From assembly GCF_011302915.1 (NCBI RefSeq), contig NZ_CP049872.1, positions 1,488,001 through 1,552,000 of the forward strand: a stretch of DNA of 64,000 nt. The letters are read 5' to 3'. The stretch comes from Thermomonas sp. HDW16 (GTDB lineage: Bacteria; Pseudomonadota; Gammaproteobacteria; Xanthomonadales; Xanthomonadaceae). This document shows, piece after piece, positions 19,585 through 29,631 of this stretch; position 1 is the first letter of the stretch, and each line of letters starts with the position of its first letter. The notes below the pieces were generated by a model, which saw nothing but the letters and a program-made list of their open reading frames with translations, was not told the DNA's origin and made no database searches. The position numbers and the translations under genes are program-made.

Positions 19585-21873
19585 ATGACTGACGAGCACC
19601 TGCCCACCGGCCCAGCCGACGACCGAGACCGCCTGCCCGCGCAACTGCAACAAGACGCACGGCGCGATCTCGTAGCCGTCCACAGTCAGGGAGGGGCATT
19701 GAACCTCGACTTGCTGGATGAGCGCCGTGATACCGATCCCGACGAAATCGATCTGCGTGCCTATTGGCATATTCTGGTCAAGCGGCGTCGGCTGATTGCG
19801 AGCATCGCTGCGGCCACGGTCGCTGCAGCCATGCTGGTCACTCTCATGACTCAACCTCAATATCGCGCGTCGGCGTTGATGCAGGTTGAAAAAGAGGGGC
19901 CGCCGATCATCGCCACCCAAGGCGCAATGCCGTACTACGATGGCTGGGATCCGGAGTTTTTGAATACCCAGTACGAACTGCTGCGCAGTCGTGCATTGGC
20001 CGAACGCGTTGCCAACGAATTGAACCTCAGTGGTCAAACGCTCGATAGCCTCGACGATCCTGGTTGGGTGGCCAGGGTGATGGCGTTGCTTCGCCCCGCG
20101 CAAAAACCCAAACCGGCGTCCGAGACGCCGGCAACATCAGGCAAAGCCGAAGAGTTGCTCAAGCGGGCTACGGGGGTTATCCAGGGTGGCTTGAGCGTGG
20201 CGCCGGTCAAGGAATCACGCTTGGTGCGCTTGGATTTCGATAGTGCGGATCCGGCCTTCTCGGTGCGAGCCGTCAATGCGGTCGCCGAAGGATTCATTGC
20301 CTCCACATTGGAACGGCGCATGGGCACCACGTCCTACGCCAAGACTTACCTCGAAGACCAGCTGGCCCAGACCAAGAGCAAGCTGGAGGAGTCGGAAAGC
20401 AAACTCGTCAAATTTGCCCAGCAAGAGGGCTTGGTCAACACGGGTGTGGAAGGGACTTCGTTGGCTACCCAGAACTTGACGGAGTTGAATGCGTTGCTTG
20501 CGGAGGCCCAAAGCCAGCGTATCCATGCGCAAGCACGCTGGCGCCAAGCTTCCGGGGGTGGTCAGCTGCCGACGGAAATACTGGCTTCATCCAGCGTCGG
20601 CACGCTTCGGCAGCAACGCGCCGGGTTGCAAAGCCAATATCAACAGAAACTCCAGACCTTCAAGCCGGACTATCCGGAAATGGTTCAGCTGAAGGCGCAG
20701 ATCGATGCTGCCAACCTTGAACTCGATGCCGAAATGGGGCGCTTGCGTGCCTCGGTCAAGGCCGAGTACGACGCAGCAAGTTCCAATGAGGCGATGCTCA
20801 AAGGGCAGATCGCGAACCTGCGTGGACAGGCGCTCGATACCGACAGCCGCAGCATCCAATACAATATCCTCAAGCGTGAGGCTGACACCAACCGTCAGTT
20901 GTACGACAGCCTGTTGCAGCGCTTCAAAGAGGTTGGCGCCGCAGGCGACGTGCGGACCAACAACATCTCGATCATCGATCGTGCACAGCAGGGGTCGCGT
21001 TTCAAACCGAACCCATCCAGGAACCTTGCAATGGGCCTGCTCGCGGGCCTGCTGCTGGGCGTGTTGCTGGCGTTCGTGCTGGAGTTCCTGGACGATACCC
21101 TCAAGACAGCGGAAGACGTCGAGCAGAAGTTGCGGCTGCCAGTGCTCGGGATAATTCCGAAACTCGAACCGAAGCAGACCGTGGCTGCCGCCGCAAGCAA
21201 CCCGCAGTCGGCCTTCTCCGAGGCCTACCGTTCGGTACGTACCGCGCTGCAGTTCGCAACGGACCATGGCGTGCCGCGTTCACTGGTGATTACGAGCCCA
21301 TCGCCTGGCGAGGGCAAGTCCACGACCGCTCTTGCCTTGGCCCGCAATCTGGCCCAGCAAGGGAGGCGCGTACTCTTGGTGGATGGCGATTTGCGCAATC
21401 CTTCGCTGCACAAGAGCATGGGCATCAAGGCAGAGCTTGGCCTTAGCAACCTGCTGGCTGGCGCGTGCAGCTTTTCTCAAGCGGTGCTGCCTTCCGGAGA
21501 GGAACGGCTGGAGATCATCCTGTCCGGCCCTTTACCGCCGAATCCGGCCGAACTGCTCTCGGGATCCAAACTGATTTCGCTGTTGGCGGTTGGTGCAGAG
21601 CGTTACGACCACATCATCGTCGATGGCCCTCCCGTGCTGGGCCTTGCAGATGCGCCGATCCTGGCGAATGCGGTCGAAGGTACATTGCTTGTCGTCACCT
21701 CAGGCAAAACCCGGATCAGCACGGCACAGCAGGCCGCGAAGCGATTGATGGCCGCACGAGCACGCCTCAACGGTACGTTGCTCACCAAGTACGATGCGAA
21801 GTCCACGGGCTATGGCTACCACTACGATGCCTACTACGCGTATGGACACAATCCGAGGCTGGGCAAGGGCTGA
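19585..21873 (+). CDS. Polysaccharide co-polymerase with BY-type tyrosine kinase domain (Wzc/GumC-like)
   Basis: Inner-membrane regulator of polysaccharide chain length and export. Within 762 residues: a cytosolic N-terminus, a Wzz-type domain with a first membrane helix near 70-90, long coiled-coil periplasmic region, a second membrane helix near 480-500, and a C-terminal kinase. The kinase has Walker A SPGEGKST (573-580), Walker A' LLVDGDLRNP and Walker B IIVDGPP. A Tyr-rich tail (YGYHYDAYYAYGH) is the expected autophosphorylation cluster. It follows the OPX gene by 47 nt. Confidence 0.95.
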   Translation: MTDEHLPTGPADDRDRLPAQLQQDARRDLVAVHSQGGALNLDLLDERRDTDPDEIDLRAYWHILVKRRRLIASIAAATVAAAMLVTLMTQPQYRASALMQVEKEGPPIIATQGAMPYYDGWDPEFLNTQYELLRSRALAERVANELNLSGQTLDSLDDPGWVARVMALLRPAQKPKPASETPATSGKAEELLKRATGVIQGGLSVAPVKESRLVRLDFDSADPAFSVRAVNAVAEGFIASTLERRMGTTSYAKTYLEDQLAQTKSKLEESESKLVKFAQQEGLVNTGVEGTSLATQNLTELNALLAEAQSQRIHAQARWRQASGGGQLPTEILASSSVGTLRQQRAGLQSQYQQKLQTFKPDYPEMVQLKAQIDAANLELDAEMGRLRASVKAEYDAASSNEAMLKGQIANLRGQALDTDSRSIQYNILKREADTNRQLYDSLLQRFKEVGAAGDVRTNNISIIDRAQQGSRFKPNPSRNLAMGLLAGLLLGVLLAFVLEFLDDTLKTAEDVEQKLRLPVLGIIPKLEPKQTVAAAASNPQSAFSEAYRSVRTALQFATDHGVPRSLVITSPSPGEGKSTTALALARNLAQQGRRVLLVDGDLRNPSLHKSMGIKAELGLSNLLAGACSFSQAVLPSGEERLEIILSGPLPPNPAELLSGSKLISLLAVGAERYDHIIVDGPPVLGLADAPILANAVEGTLLVVTSGKTRISTAQQAAKRLMAARARLNGTLLTKYDAKSTGYGYHYDAYYAYGHNPRLGKG

Positions 21874-21875
21874 CG

Positions 21876-23273
21876 ATGTCGCGCGCAAGGGGAGATGCGC
21901 TGGAATGGGCCCTTGCCTTGGCAGAGGCCCCTGCCGAGTGCGTCACCTTGCGCCAACGTCCGCTGCCGGATGGCGTTGATTTACTGTTGCAGGTTGCGAT
22001 CGGCAGTCCAGGGCGCGCCTTGGGCGATGCAATGATGCGCACCGGCGAGGGGCGCCAATATTTGATGGAAGCTTCTCGCTTCTACCTGCGTGAAGTGTTG
22101 CTCCATCGTGATGCGGATGCCTATCGCATTCTTGGAGTGAATCGAGACGCGAGTGTCGAGCAGATCAAGGCCCATCATCGATGGCTGCAGCAATGGCTGC
22201 ATCCTGACCGTCATGCAGGTGGCGAGAATGCGGTCTTCGCTGGGAGGGTCAATGCTGCCTGGCACCAGCTGCGTGATGAGGCGCGTCGGGGCGCCTACGA
22301 TGCCAAGTATCCGGTGGTGTCGTCTGCGCGGGCGGAAGCAATTTCACCAAGAGGCGGCTGGATGCATGCCGAGGCGCTGCCGCAAACATCGCATGAACGC
22401 TGGCGCCGCAGGTTGCCCATGCTGGTGCTGGTGTTGGCATGTATCGGGCTTGGCATGCTCGCCATGCGGGACGTCGCACGCGACGAGGTGCTGCTGTCTG
22501 GTTCAGCGGGTGCGGTTGTGAATGGACGAATGCATGTGCCTGATGACTCATTCGATGCCTTTGCCGGTTGGAGCGGGCCAGGCCAGGCCGAGGCGATTGC
22601 TGCAATTGTCGTTCCCGTTCGGATGCGTGAATCACGCAAGGAAGTGCACTCACCCTCAGTGGTAGTTCCCGTCGAACGGGGGGGCATGCCGCCCGCTGCG
22701 CCGCAGCCGCCAGCCGCCGATGGAATCGATGCTACGAAAGTGCCCACGACAAGTCGGAGCAGCCGGGCCGGGACGCACAATTTGATTTCGAGTCGTCCGG
22801 GCGAGATAGCCGTGACCAGCGGGGCACTTGTACAACCGTCAGCGGCTCCCATTGGGTTGCCATCTCCGTCTGCCACTGCAGCCGAACTTGCCGGCGTTGA
22901 AGTGGCCGTAACGCCGCGGGTTGTTTCCGCCGACATTCCGACCAGGCCGCTTGCCACCAACATGGTGGAGGTCGAGCAAGCTCGGCAAGTCGGCTCGCGC
23001 TTGCTGGAATACCTGCAGCGCCGGAATAGTGCGCTGCCGCCGATTTGGGACAACCTTCCAGTGCAAGAAAAAGCGGGGAAAATGCGGGATCAACTTGCCG
23101 TGCTCGGAACTGCAAGGGTTGCAGTTCCAATGTGGCGGGTAGGGGGCTATGAGGCACGGATGGAGACTGAATTACGCCACCCGGATGGTCATCTGACTAG
23201 GCTCAATGCTGAAATGGTCTGGCGGGAACAGCGCTGGCTTGTTCGCCAACTGAGCATGGGACGCGGCGAGTGA
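21876..23273 (+). CDS. J-domain-containing single-pass membrane protein
   Basis: The 465-residue product has a J-domain near residues 86-130 with the HPD motif at 109-111, preceded by about 85 N-terminal residues. A single hydrophobic helix follows (LPMLVLVLACIGLGMLAM, around residue 190), then a long Pro/Ala/Ser/Val-rich, apparently periplasmic region. The J-domain should recruit an Hsp70 (DnaK) on the cytosolic side. It starts 3 nt after the kinase gene and overlaps the next gene by GTGA, so it belongs to the export operon. Its exact role is unknown. Confidence 0.75.
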   Translation: MSRARGDALEWALALAEAPAECVTLRQRPLPDGVDLLLQVAIGSPGRALGDAMMRTGEGRQYLMEASRFYLREVLLHRDADAYRILGVNRDASVEQIKAHHRWLQQWLHPDRHAGGENAVFAGRVNAAWHQLRDEARRGAYDAKYPVVSSARAEAISPRGGWMHAEALPQTSHERWRRRLPMLVLVLACIGLGMLAMRDVARDEVLLSGSAGAVVNGRMHVPDDSFDAFAGWSGPGQAEAIAAIVVPVRMRESRKEVHSPSVVVPVERGGMPPAAPQPPAADGIDATKVPTTSRSSRAGTHNLISSRPGEIAVTSGALVQPSAAPIGLPSPSATAAELAGVEVAVTPRVVSADIPTRPLATNMVEVEQARQVGSRLLEYLQRRNSALPPIWDNLPVQEKAGKMRDQLAVLGTARVAVPMWRVGGYEARMETELRHPDGHLTRLNAEMVWREQRWLVRQLSMGRGE

Positions 23274-24496
23274 ACCGGATTGCCCGCATTGCGGTGTTGG
23301 CAGGCGTGGTCATGCTTGCCCTGATATTGGCCTGCACCATCCTTGCCATCATACGTAGCGATGCCGCGCTCGATCGTGGCGATCCGGCAGCGGCTCTGCG
23401 CGCTCGCCCGGACAATCCCGAAACGCTCATGCGGCTCGCCGACGGACGCCTTGCGGCAGACGACATCGCCCAAGCCGAAGTCTTGGCCAAGCAGTTGCTT
23501 TCGGCGTCCCCTGCGGACGGGCGTGGTTACCGGTCGCTGGCGCAGGTGGCCGAATCGCGAGGCCAGCAGGATCGGGCGGCGAAGCTGTACGTCATTGCCG
23601 CCAAGCGCGCGCCTGGCGACCTCCAAGCGCGTGCCTGGCTAGCCGAGCATGCTCTGGCGGCCGGGGATTACAGCTTGGCGCTGGAACACATCGACCGTGT
23701 GCTGAGCATATCGGCTGGGTCCCATGCCCGGTTGTTTCCCGTATTGGTAAAACTTGCAGGCGATCCAGCTTTCGCAGATGCCCTCGCCCAAGTGATGAGT
23801 CTTCACCCGCAATGGCGCGACGCGTTGCTTGCAACATTGCTAGACCCCGGGAGCGGTAATCAACAAGCAGCGGATCTGGTCATGGCTGGCTTGCAACGTC
23901 GCCAAGACCTGGATGCCTCAAGCTTGCAGGCGTGGATCGAAGCACTGATGCGGCAAGGGCGCTGGGGGGCTGCATTTGCGCATTGGGCCGGGCCGCATGT
24001 GGCATCCGGACGCACACTTCCGTTGTTGTTCAACGGAGATTTTGCCAGTGCCCCGCAGGGCTCGGGCTTCGACTGGCGATGGCCGCCAAAGCCTGGTGTG
24101 ATGATTTCGATCGAACCGGACGGTGCGGCTGGCATGTTGCATGTGCAATTCCTCGGACGCCGGGTAGCGGGTGGGGCGCTTGCCTCGCATGCATTGCTGC
24201 TGGCGCCGGGAAATTACCGTTTGACGTGGCTAGAACGCATGGATGCGATGCGTGCCAGTACCGGGGTGGCTTGGCAGATCCGCTGCGAAGGACAATCCAC
24301 GCCACGGGCCGAATCCGAATCCTCCCTTGGCACGCGGCCATGGCACGCCAGACAGTTGGTATTCACGGTGCCTGCAATCGGCTGTACAGGACAATGGCTC
24401 CATTTGGCTGGTAGTGGCGATGCTGCTGCCGGGCAGATCCTGAGCGGAGATGTCTGGTACGGCAGCATGAAAGTGACCAGCCTGGTGGAAAACTGA
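23270..24496 (+). CDS. TPR-like membrane-anchored protein of the polysaccharide operon
   Basis: The 408-residue protein begins with a clear membrane helix (residues 6-28) and continues with several helical repeats resembling tetratricopeptides (PETLMRLADGRLA, GYRSLAQVAESRG, ARAWLAEHALAAGDYSLALEH). The C-terminal third looks beta-rich and unlike a TPR. GTG start overlaps the previous stop. It probably scaffolds the export machinery at the periplasmic side, but there is no direct evidence for function. Confidence 0.7.
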   Translation: MNRIARIAVLAGVVMLALILACTILAIIRSDAALDRGDPAAALRARPDNPETLMRLADGRLAADDIAQAEVLAKQLLSASPADGRGYRSLAQVAESRGQQDRAAKLYVIAAKRAPGDLQARAWLAEHALAAGDYSLALEHIDRVLSISAGSHARLFPVLVKLAGDPAFADALAQVMSLHPQWRDALLATLLDPGSGNQQAADLVMAGLQRRQDLDASSLQAWIEALMRQGRWGAAFAHWAGPHVASGRTLPLLFNGDFASAPQGSGFDWRWPPKPGVMISIEPDGAAGMLHVQFLGRRVAGGALASHALLLAPGNYRLTWLERMDAMRASTGVAWQIRCEGQSTPRAESESSLGTRPWHARQLVFTVPAIGCTGQWLHLAGSGDAAAGQILSGDVWYGSMKVTSLVEN

Positions 24497-24586
24497 CGCA
24501 ACGGGACATTCGCCTGCGGGTCGTTCAGTTTCAAGGCTGGAATTTGTGACGCATGTCTTGCATTACTGAGGGCTCTCCCGTACTTT

Positions 24587-24602
24587 TGGCATTGAATATG
24601 CA
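24587..24602 (+). promoter_or_regulatory. Possible second sigma-54 type promoter
   Basis: TGGCAT, five bases, ATGCA, with GG and GC at the sigma-54 spacing but two mismatches to the consensus. It lies 52 nt before ATG 24655. The intergenic stretch 24497-24654 holds no other clear signal. Confidence 0.4.
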
Positions 24603-24654
24603 TGCACTTACCATAGACATCGGTCATGACATGAAGAGACAAGGAAGGGTCGGC

Positions 24655-25119
24655 ATGGCGAAGACGCTCAAGATCACGGCATTTGTTCTGTTCGCCGCTT
24701 TTTTCGCGGCCAACGTATCGGCTCGGGATTTCGGCAAGCCGGACAAGATCGTCTTGGAGGCAAAGACCGGTAGTGTCATGACCAGCACGGGTGGCCAATA
24801 CGAGGCAGCCGGTGTTGGCAAGCTGCTCGTGGATGGCGAGAGCATGATGCTGGGGGACAGTTCGAAGGCCACCGTCGTCTATTACTACCTGGACGATGAG
24901 GGCAAGGTCGATCACAAATGTGTCGAAAAATACGATGGCGCCAATACGTATGTCATTGATGACAGCTGCAAGGTGGTTGCTTGGCTGCCCAGTGGGCGTG
25001 CCTCGGCAGGCATCATCATCGGTGCTGGCTTGGTTGGTGCTGCCATCCTCAGTGGCATGGATGATGCGCCCGTAGGGCCGATCAGCGTTGGACCGAATGG
25101 TGAGATTCGCCACTTCTGA
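24655..25119 (+). CDS. Secreted protein of unknown function with glycine-zipper-like C-terminus
   Basis: I do not recognise this family. The start at ATG 24655 gives a typical signal peptide (hydrophobic core AFVLFAAFFAA, probable cleavage after VSA), with GGAAGG 6 nt upstream; two earlier in-frame ATGs would spoil the signal. The 154-residue protein has a beta-rich middle with two Cys (KCVEKY and SCKVV) that could form a disulfide. A Gly-rich hydrophobic segment (AGIIIGAGLVGAAIL) near the end may insert in a membrane. It is flanked by a possible sigma-54 promoter and a strong terminator, so it is probably monocistronic. Confidence 0.7.
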   Translation: MAKTLKITAFVLFAAFFAANVSARDFGKPDKIVLEAKTGSVMTSTGGQYEAAGVGKLLVDGESMMLGDSSKATVVYYYLDDEGKVDHKCVEKYDGANTYVIDDSCKVVAWLPSGRASAGIIIGAGLVGAAILSGMDDAPVGPISVGPNGEIRHF

Positions 25120-25142
25120 ATTCACCTAGCTACGCAATATCG

Positions 25143-25177
25143 ATGGGACAGGCTTTCGAGCCTGTCCCATTTTCATT
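25143..25177 (+). terminator. Intrinsic terminator after the secreted protein gene
   Basis: Perfect 12-bp stem ATGGGACAGGCT with complement, TTCG loop, then a T-rich tail. Confidence 0.9.
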
Positions 25178-25208
25178 TGAGAGATCCGTTGTCTAGTAGG
25201 ATGAATCG

Positions 25209-26614
25209 ATGTCTTCGATTCTCGGTATATCAGTCTCCAATAGAGGGTATTCGCTTCTGCAGCGAACGCTACTGATCGTGCTGGCGATCTATCTTTCGCT
25301 GGCATGGTTCGGTGGTGGCCCCACAGTCGATGTGGGTTCCACTGACGAATGGTTGATGTTGCTGGCAGTGCCAGTCATCGTGATGTCTGCATCATCGATC
25401 TTGTTCGCACCCGCACCTCCGCGATTGACCTGCGTGGCTTCACTGGCGGCCCTGGCGGTTCTCGCCGTTCCCTTGTTACAGCTACTTCCCTTGCCTGAGT
25501 CGGTGTGGGAGTGGTCATCGGCCCGTGAGGGGGTGGCAAAGGATTTGTTGATTGCTGGCGTGGGGGCGGGGCGCGCCCCTGGACGTTATGGCCAGAATCG
25601 ACGATCCGTGCCTCACTGGCACTGCTGCCGGCCATGGCCTGCTTTTGGGGTGCGCTCGCTTTGGGCGGAATGTTGAACAGGCGATTGGTGCCCCTGTTGC
25701 TAGGATTGGTGTTAATAAACTTGGCGTTCGGCTTGTTTCAAGTCGGCCTGCCGCCGAACAGCGCGATGCGTCTGTATATCGACAACGGAAGTGGCATAGG
25801 CGGTGTGCTTGTAAACGCCAATCATCAAGGCACCGCGCTCATTGTTGGAATGTTGCTTGCGGTCGGTCTATGGGCTGACGAGTACAAGAGGGCACGTGAG
25901 AGTAGGCGGCAACAAGCGCCGAAGGCGGTGGGATACGCGGCCGCGGCATTGATCTGTCTGGTTGCTGTGACGTTGACCGGATCCAGTGGTGCGATGGTAA
26001 TCGCCATTCTTGCTTTCGCCATTGCAGTGCCGGCGACTGGCTTGCTGTCGATCAGGCGAATACGCAGTAGCGGTCGAGGCATGGCCGTCGCGATGACTAT
26101 GGCTGTGTTGCTCGGGCTCGGGTTGTTTTCAGCGCAAGGCTGGGTGAACATGGGACAGACCGACGCGATGCGCTACGAGTTGGCGCACGAGGCGGTAACG
26201 TCTGGGATGCGTCATGCGCCATTCGGCAGTGGTGCGGGAACCTTTGTTGACAGCTTTGCGCAATCTTCATCTCCGCTTTTCGAACATGGCGGATACGTGA
26301 ACCATGCGCACAACGAGTTCGCCCAATGGTGGTTCGAAGCTGGCTGGCCAGCGGTGTTGCTGATGATTGTCGTGTTGGGCATTGTCGCGCTTTGCGGTTG
26401 GAAGCTCCTGCGTAGCCGCCGCCCCGACCCGGTAGTCGTCGCATGCTGGCTTGCCGTGGTGGCAATTCTGGTCCATTCCTGGGTCGACTTCCCCTTGCGG
26501 ACCCTTTCGCTGATGTCGCTGGCTGCGTTCATCTGCGGCGTGGTGGTGACGGCTGTGGGTATGCTTAATCCAAGTGTGACCCGACATGGGCCTTCAGCGT
26601 TCCGCCGGGCATAA
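25209..26614 (+). pseudogene. O-antigen ligase/polymerase-like membrane protein, frameshifted
   Basis: Two overlapping frames together encode one polytopic membrane protein of the O-antigen ligase (Wzy_C) family. The first (from ATG 25209) supplies the N-terminal helices up to AKDLLIAGV. The second continues as RPWTLWPESTIRASLALLPAM and then the family region with NANHQGTAL and NHAHNEFAQW. The break is in 25560-25575 and is repaired by one extra G in the GGGGG run at 25562-25566. The periplasmic His in HAHNEF is intact. Either a sequence error or a real frameshift is possible. It may be a ligase or the polymerase of the cluster. Confidence 0.8.
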
Positions 26615-26652
26615 TCATCGGTTGTAGGCTGGGTACTGGAGAGCGATTTCGC

Positions 26653-27939
26653 ATGGATTTGCAACAGCGCATGGTTGGCAGGCGCATCGCAATCGTTGGC
26701 CTTGGGTATGTTGGCCTGCCGCTTGCCGTGGAGTTCGGCAAGAAGTACGACACGGTGGGTTTCGACGTCAATACGGTGCGGGTGGCCGAATTGCGTCAAG
26801 GCAAAGACAGCACGCTCGAAGTCGAACCGAGGTTGCTTGCCGAAGCGACGCGACTGTCATTGACCGACCGGCTCGCCGATATCGCCGACTGCAGCATCTA
26901 TGTCGTTACCGTACCAACCCCGATCGACAGCACCAAGCGTCCTGACCTTGGCCCCCTAGTGAAGGCATCCGAGGCCATCGGCAGCGTACTCAAGCTCGGC
27001 GATATCGTCATTTACGAATCGACCGTTTATCCCGGTTGTACGGAGGAGGCTTGCATCCCCATCCTGGAGCGCGTCTCCGGTCTGAGGTTCAACCAGGATT
27101 TCTTCGCGGGCTACAGCCCGGAGCGCATTAACCCCGGCGACAAGCAGCATCGTGTCACAAGCATCCTCAAGGTCACCTCCGGTTCGACGCCCGATGCCGC
27201 GGATTTCATCGATGCGCTGTACGCCAGCATTATCACCGCCGGCACTCACAAGGCCCCTAGCCTGAAGGTGGCTGAGGCCGCCAAAGTCATCGAGAACACC
27301 CAGCGCGACCTCAATATCGCCCTGGTCAACGATCTGGCCATCCTGTTCAACAAGCTTGGCATCGACACCCTCGACGTGCTGGAAGCCGCCGGCACCAAGT
27401 GGAATTTCCTGCCGTTCCGTCCGGGCCTGGTCGGCGGGCACTGCATTAGCGTGGATCCGTACTACCTTACTCACAAGGCGCAGGAGGTCGGTCACCACCC
27501 GCAGGTAATCTTGGCTGGTCGCCGCACAAACGATGGTATGGGTGGGTACGTGGCCGACCAAGTGATCAAGCTGATGGTGCGCAAAGGCATCAACCCTGTT
27601 GGCGCGCGGATATTGATCTTGGGTTTGGCGTTCAAGGAGAACTGCCCGGATCTGCGCAACACCCGCGTGGTGGATATCGTTCGTTCGTTGCAGGAGTACA
27701 ACGCGCAGGTGGATGTGTTCGATCCGTGGGTGGATGCTGCAGAGGCGCAACACGAATACGGCCTCACCCCGATCGGAAAGCCGGAGTTGGGAGCGTACGA
27801 CGCCATTGTACTGGCGGTGGGGCATGACCAGTTTCGCGTGCTGGGCGGGGAGGGGGTGCGCACCATGGGTAAAGCAATATCCATTGTGTATGACATCAAA
27901 GGCATTTTGCCTCGAAATAAAGTCGATGGCCGTCTTTGA
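26653..27939 (+). CDS. tviB: UDP-N-acetylhexosamine 6-dehydrogenase, TviB/WbpO type
   Basis: NAD-dependent oxidation of a UDP-N-acetylhexosamine to the uronic acid, supplying an acidic sugar for the polysaccharide. The 428-residue protein has an N-terminal Rossmann motif GLGYVG (16-21), the catalytic Cys C264 in [12 protein letters not shown], and the C-terminal UDP-binding domain with [15 protein letters not shown]. Similarity to TviB (Vi antigen) is recognised from these segments; the exact substrate (GlcNAc or GalNAc form) is not determined. GC-rich codon use like the housekeeping genes. Confidence 0.93.
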   Translation: MDLQQRMVGRRIAIVGLGYVGLPLAVEFGKKYDTVGFDVNTVRVAELRQGKDSTLEVEPRLLAEATRLSLTDRLADIADCSIYVVTVPTPIDSTKRPDLGPLVKASEAIGSVLKLGDIVIYESTVYPGCTEEACIPILERVSGLRFNQDFFAGYSPERINPGDKQHRVTSILKVTSGSTPDAADFIDALYASIITAGTHKAPSLKVAEAAKVIENTQRDLNIALVNDLAILFNKLGIDTLDVLEAAGTKWNFLPFRPGLVGGHCISVDPYYLTHKAQEVGHHPQVILAGRRTNDGMGGYVADQVIKLMVRKGINPVGARILILGLAFKENCPDLRNTRVVDIVRSLQEYNAQVDVFDPWVDAAEAQHEYGLTPIGKPELGAYDAIVLAVGHDQFRVLGGEGVRTMGKAISIVYDIKGILPRNKVDGRL

Positions 27940-28052
27940 CTCTGGTAGACCCCGTCAACATGCTTGGGGGCAAGGCATTTGACGTGCTTGGCCATTAGCA
28001 GTGCTGCAAATTTGGCCCATGGAAGAATGCTGTTTTTGGGCTGCCTGTCTCG

Positions 28053-29522
28053 GTGTTGAGGAGGAAGGCAATCTCGGCGTCCTTTTGGAGCTTAGCGGAC
28101 ATTCTTATCCGTCAAGGGCTTCAGTTCGTGGTAACGCTAGTGCTCGCGCGTTTGCTGACCCCCGATGAATTTGGGGCGGTTGCGCTCATCGGTGTGTTCA
28201 CAGGTCTAGCAACCGTTTTTGTAGATGGGGGGTTTTCTTTTGCACTAATACAGAGGCAAGACATAACTCCAGAGGATGTGGCGTCAGTGTTCTGGTTGAA
28301 CTTGGGTATGGCGGCTCTGATATTTTTCGGGCTTGTCGCGGTTTCTGAACCAGTTGCGGTCTACCTCGGGATCTCGTCCGGCGAGCGGCTGGTAGTCGTC
28401 TTTTCATCGACTATCGTAATAAATGCAGCCGGCGCAGTTCAGATGGCGATGATGACGAAGGCCCTGGAATTTAAATCAATCTTGAGGGTAACCGCCTTTG
28501 CGACCCTATTGGCTGGATCAGTTGCGATATTGGCAGCTGTTCATGGGCTGGGAGTGTGGGCGCTCGGTTTGCAAACGCTAGTGTACGCCTCAGCGACCAC
28601 TGCGCTGCTGTGGATTTACAGTCCGTGGCGACCCGCCCTTGTCGTTCGTATTTCGTCGTTGAAGCGTCTTTTCTCGTTCGGTAGCTATATGTTTCTGTCC
28701 GCCATCTTGGATCGGGCCAATTATGGTGTTCAGAATCTGCTGATAGGCAAGAGTTTTGGTATCCAGTCGCTCGGTATCTACAACCGGGCAGAAGCGACTC
28801 AGAACGTACCGCAGAGCATCGTGAATGGGTTGCTCTCGCGTGTACTGTTCCCGGTCTTCGCCAAAGTTGCGGACGACCAAGTCAGACTACGCCGTGGGTT
28901 TGGCCAAGCGATTCGATTGGCCATGCTTGTTAACGCGCCGCTGATGTTGGGTATGCTTGCGACGGCAGGTGATGTTGTTCAGATAGTGCTTGGGGATCAA
29001 TGGAGCAAGGCTGTGCCTATCCTCCAGGTGCTCTGCATATGGGGGATAATTTGGCCGTTGCATGTAATCAATCTGAATGTGTTGTCAGGGCTTGGTCACT
29101 CTAAGCTGTTCTTTAAAGTGGAAGTGATTAAGAAGGTTGTCTCAGTCGCATTGTTAGTCGCTGCGAGCGCCGTAGGCTTGCTGTGGGTTGCATGGGCCCA
29201 AGTGGTGATGGCAGTGATCGCTTGCGCGATCACGATGTATCTGACAAATCGACTGATTGGCTACCGGTTTACCTCGCAAATGCGAGACATCCTTCCGCCT
29301 ATTGCGGCTGCAGCCATGATGGCGATGCTGGTGTACACAGTCACTCCTGCTCTGAACCTGAGCGCTACAGTGAAACTAACAATTTTAATAGGAGTGGGCG
29401 GCGCCACTTACATGCTCCTGTGCTTTGGTATGCGCCTGACCGCTATGCACGAAGCGATGGAGCTGGTGGCCCCGAAGCTAGCCAATGCAATCTGGAAGGA
29501 CGCCCCTCGGCTTGAAAAATGA
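28053..29522 (+). CDS. Polysaccharide flippase (Wzx/MOP superfamily)
   Basis: Inner-membrane protein expected to flip undecaprenyl-linked repeat units. The 489 residues contain about twelve to fourteen hydrophobic helices and the N-terminal WSLADILIRQGLQF and LARLLTPDEFGAVAL segments typical of the WzxC/TuaB branch. Start is probably GTG 28053 (TTG 28056 also possible); no good ribosome-binding sequence is seen. Codon use is AT-richer than the genes before it. The gap 27940-28052 shows no clear element. Confidence 0.9.
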   Translation: MLRRKAISASFWSLADILIRQGLQFVVTLVLARLLTPDEFGAVALIGVFTGLATVFVDGGFSFALIQRQDITPEDVASVFWLNLGMAALIFFGLVAVSEPVAVYLGISSGERLVVVFSSTIVINAAGAVQMAMMTKALEFKSILRVTAFATLLAGSVAILAAVHGLGVWALGLQTLVYASATTALLWIYSPWRPALVVRISSLKRLFSFGSYMFLSAILDRANYGVQNLLIGKSFGIQSLGIYNRAEATQNVPQSIVNGLLSRVLFPVFAKVADDQVRLRRGFGQAIRLAMLVNAPLMLGMLATAGDVVQIVLGDQWSKAVPILQVLCIWGIIWPLHVINLNVLSGLGHSKLFFKVEVIKKVVSVALLVAASAVGLLWVAWAQVVMAVIACAITMYLTNRLIGYRFTSQMRDILPPIAAAAMMAMLVYTVTPALNLSATVKLTILIGVGGATYMLLCFGMRLTAMHEAMELVAPKLANAIWKDAPRLEK

Positions 29523-29631
29523 GCATATGTCAGCTATCGATGTGGCGAAAGCTCCATTCTGAATCTTAAGAGCATGCCTCAACAGGGAGGGGGTCAACGT
29601 GACTTCCAAGTCCTTACTCAACAGGTAATTC

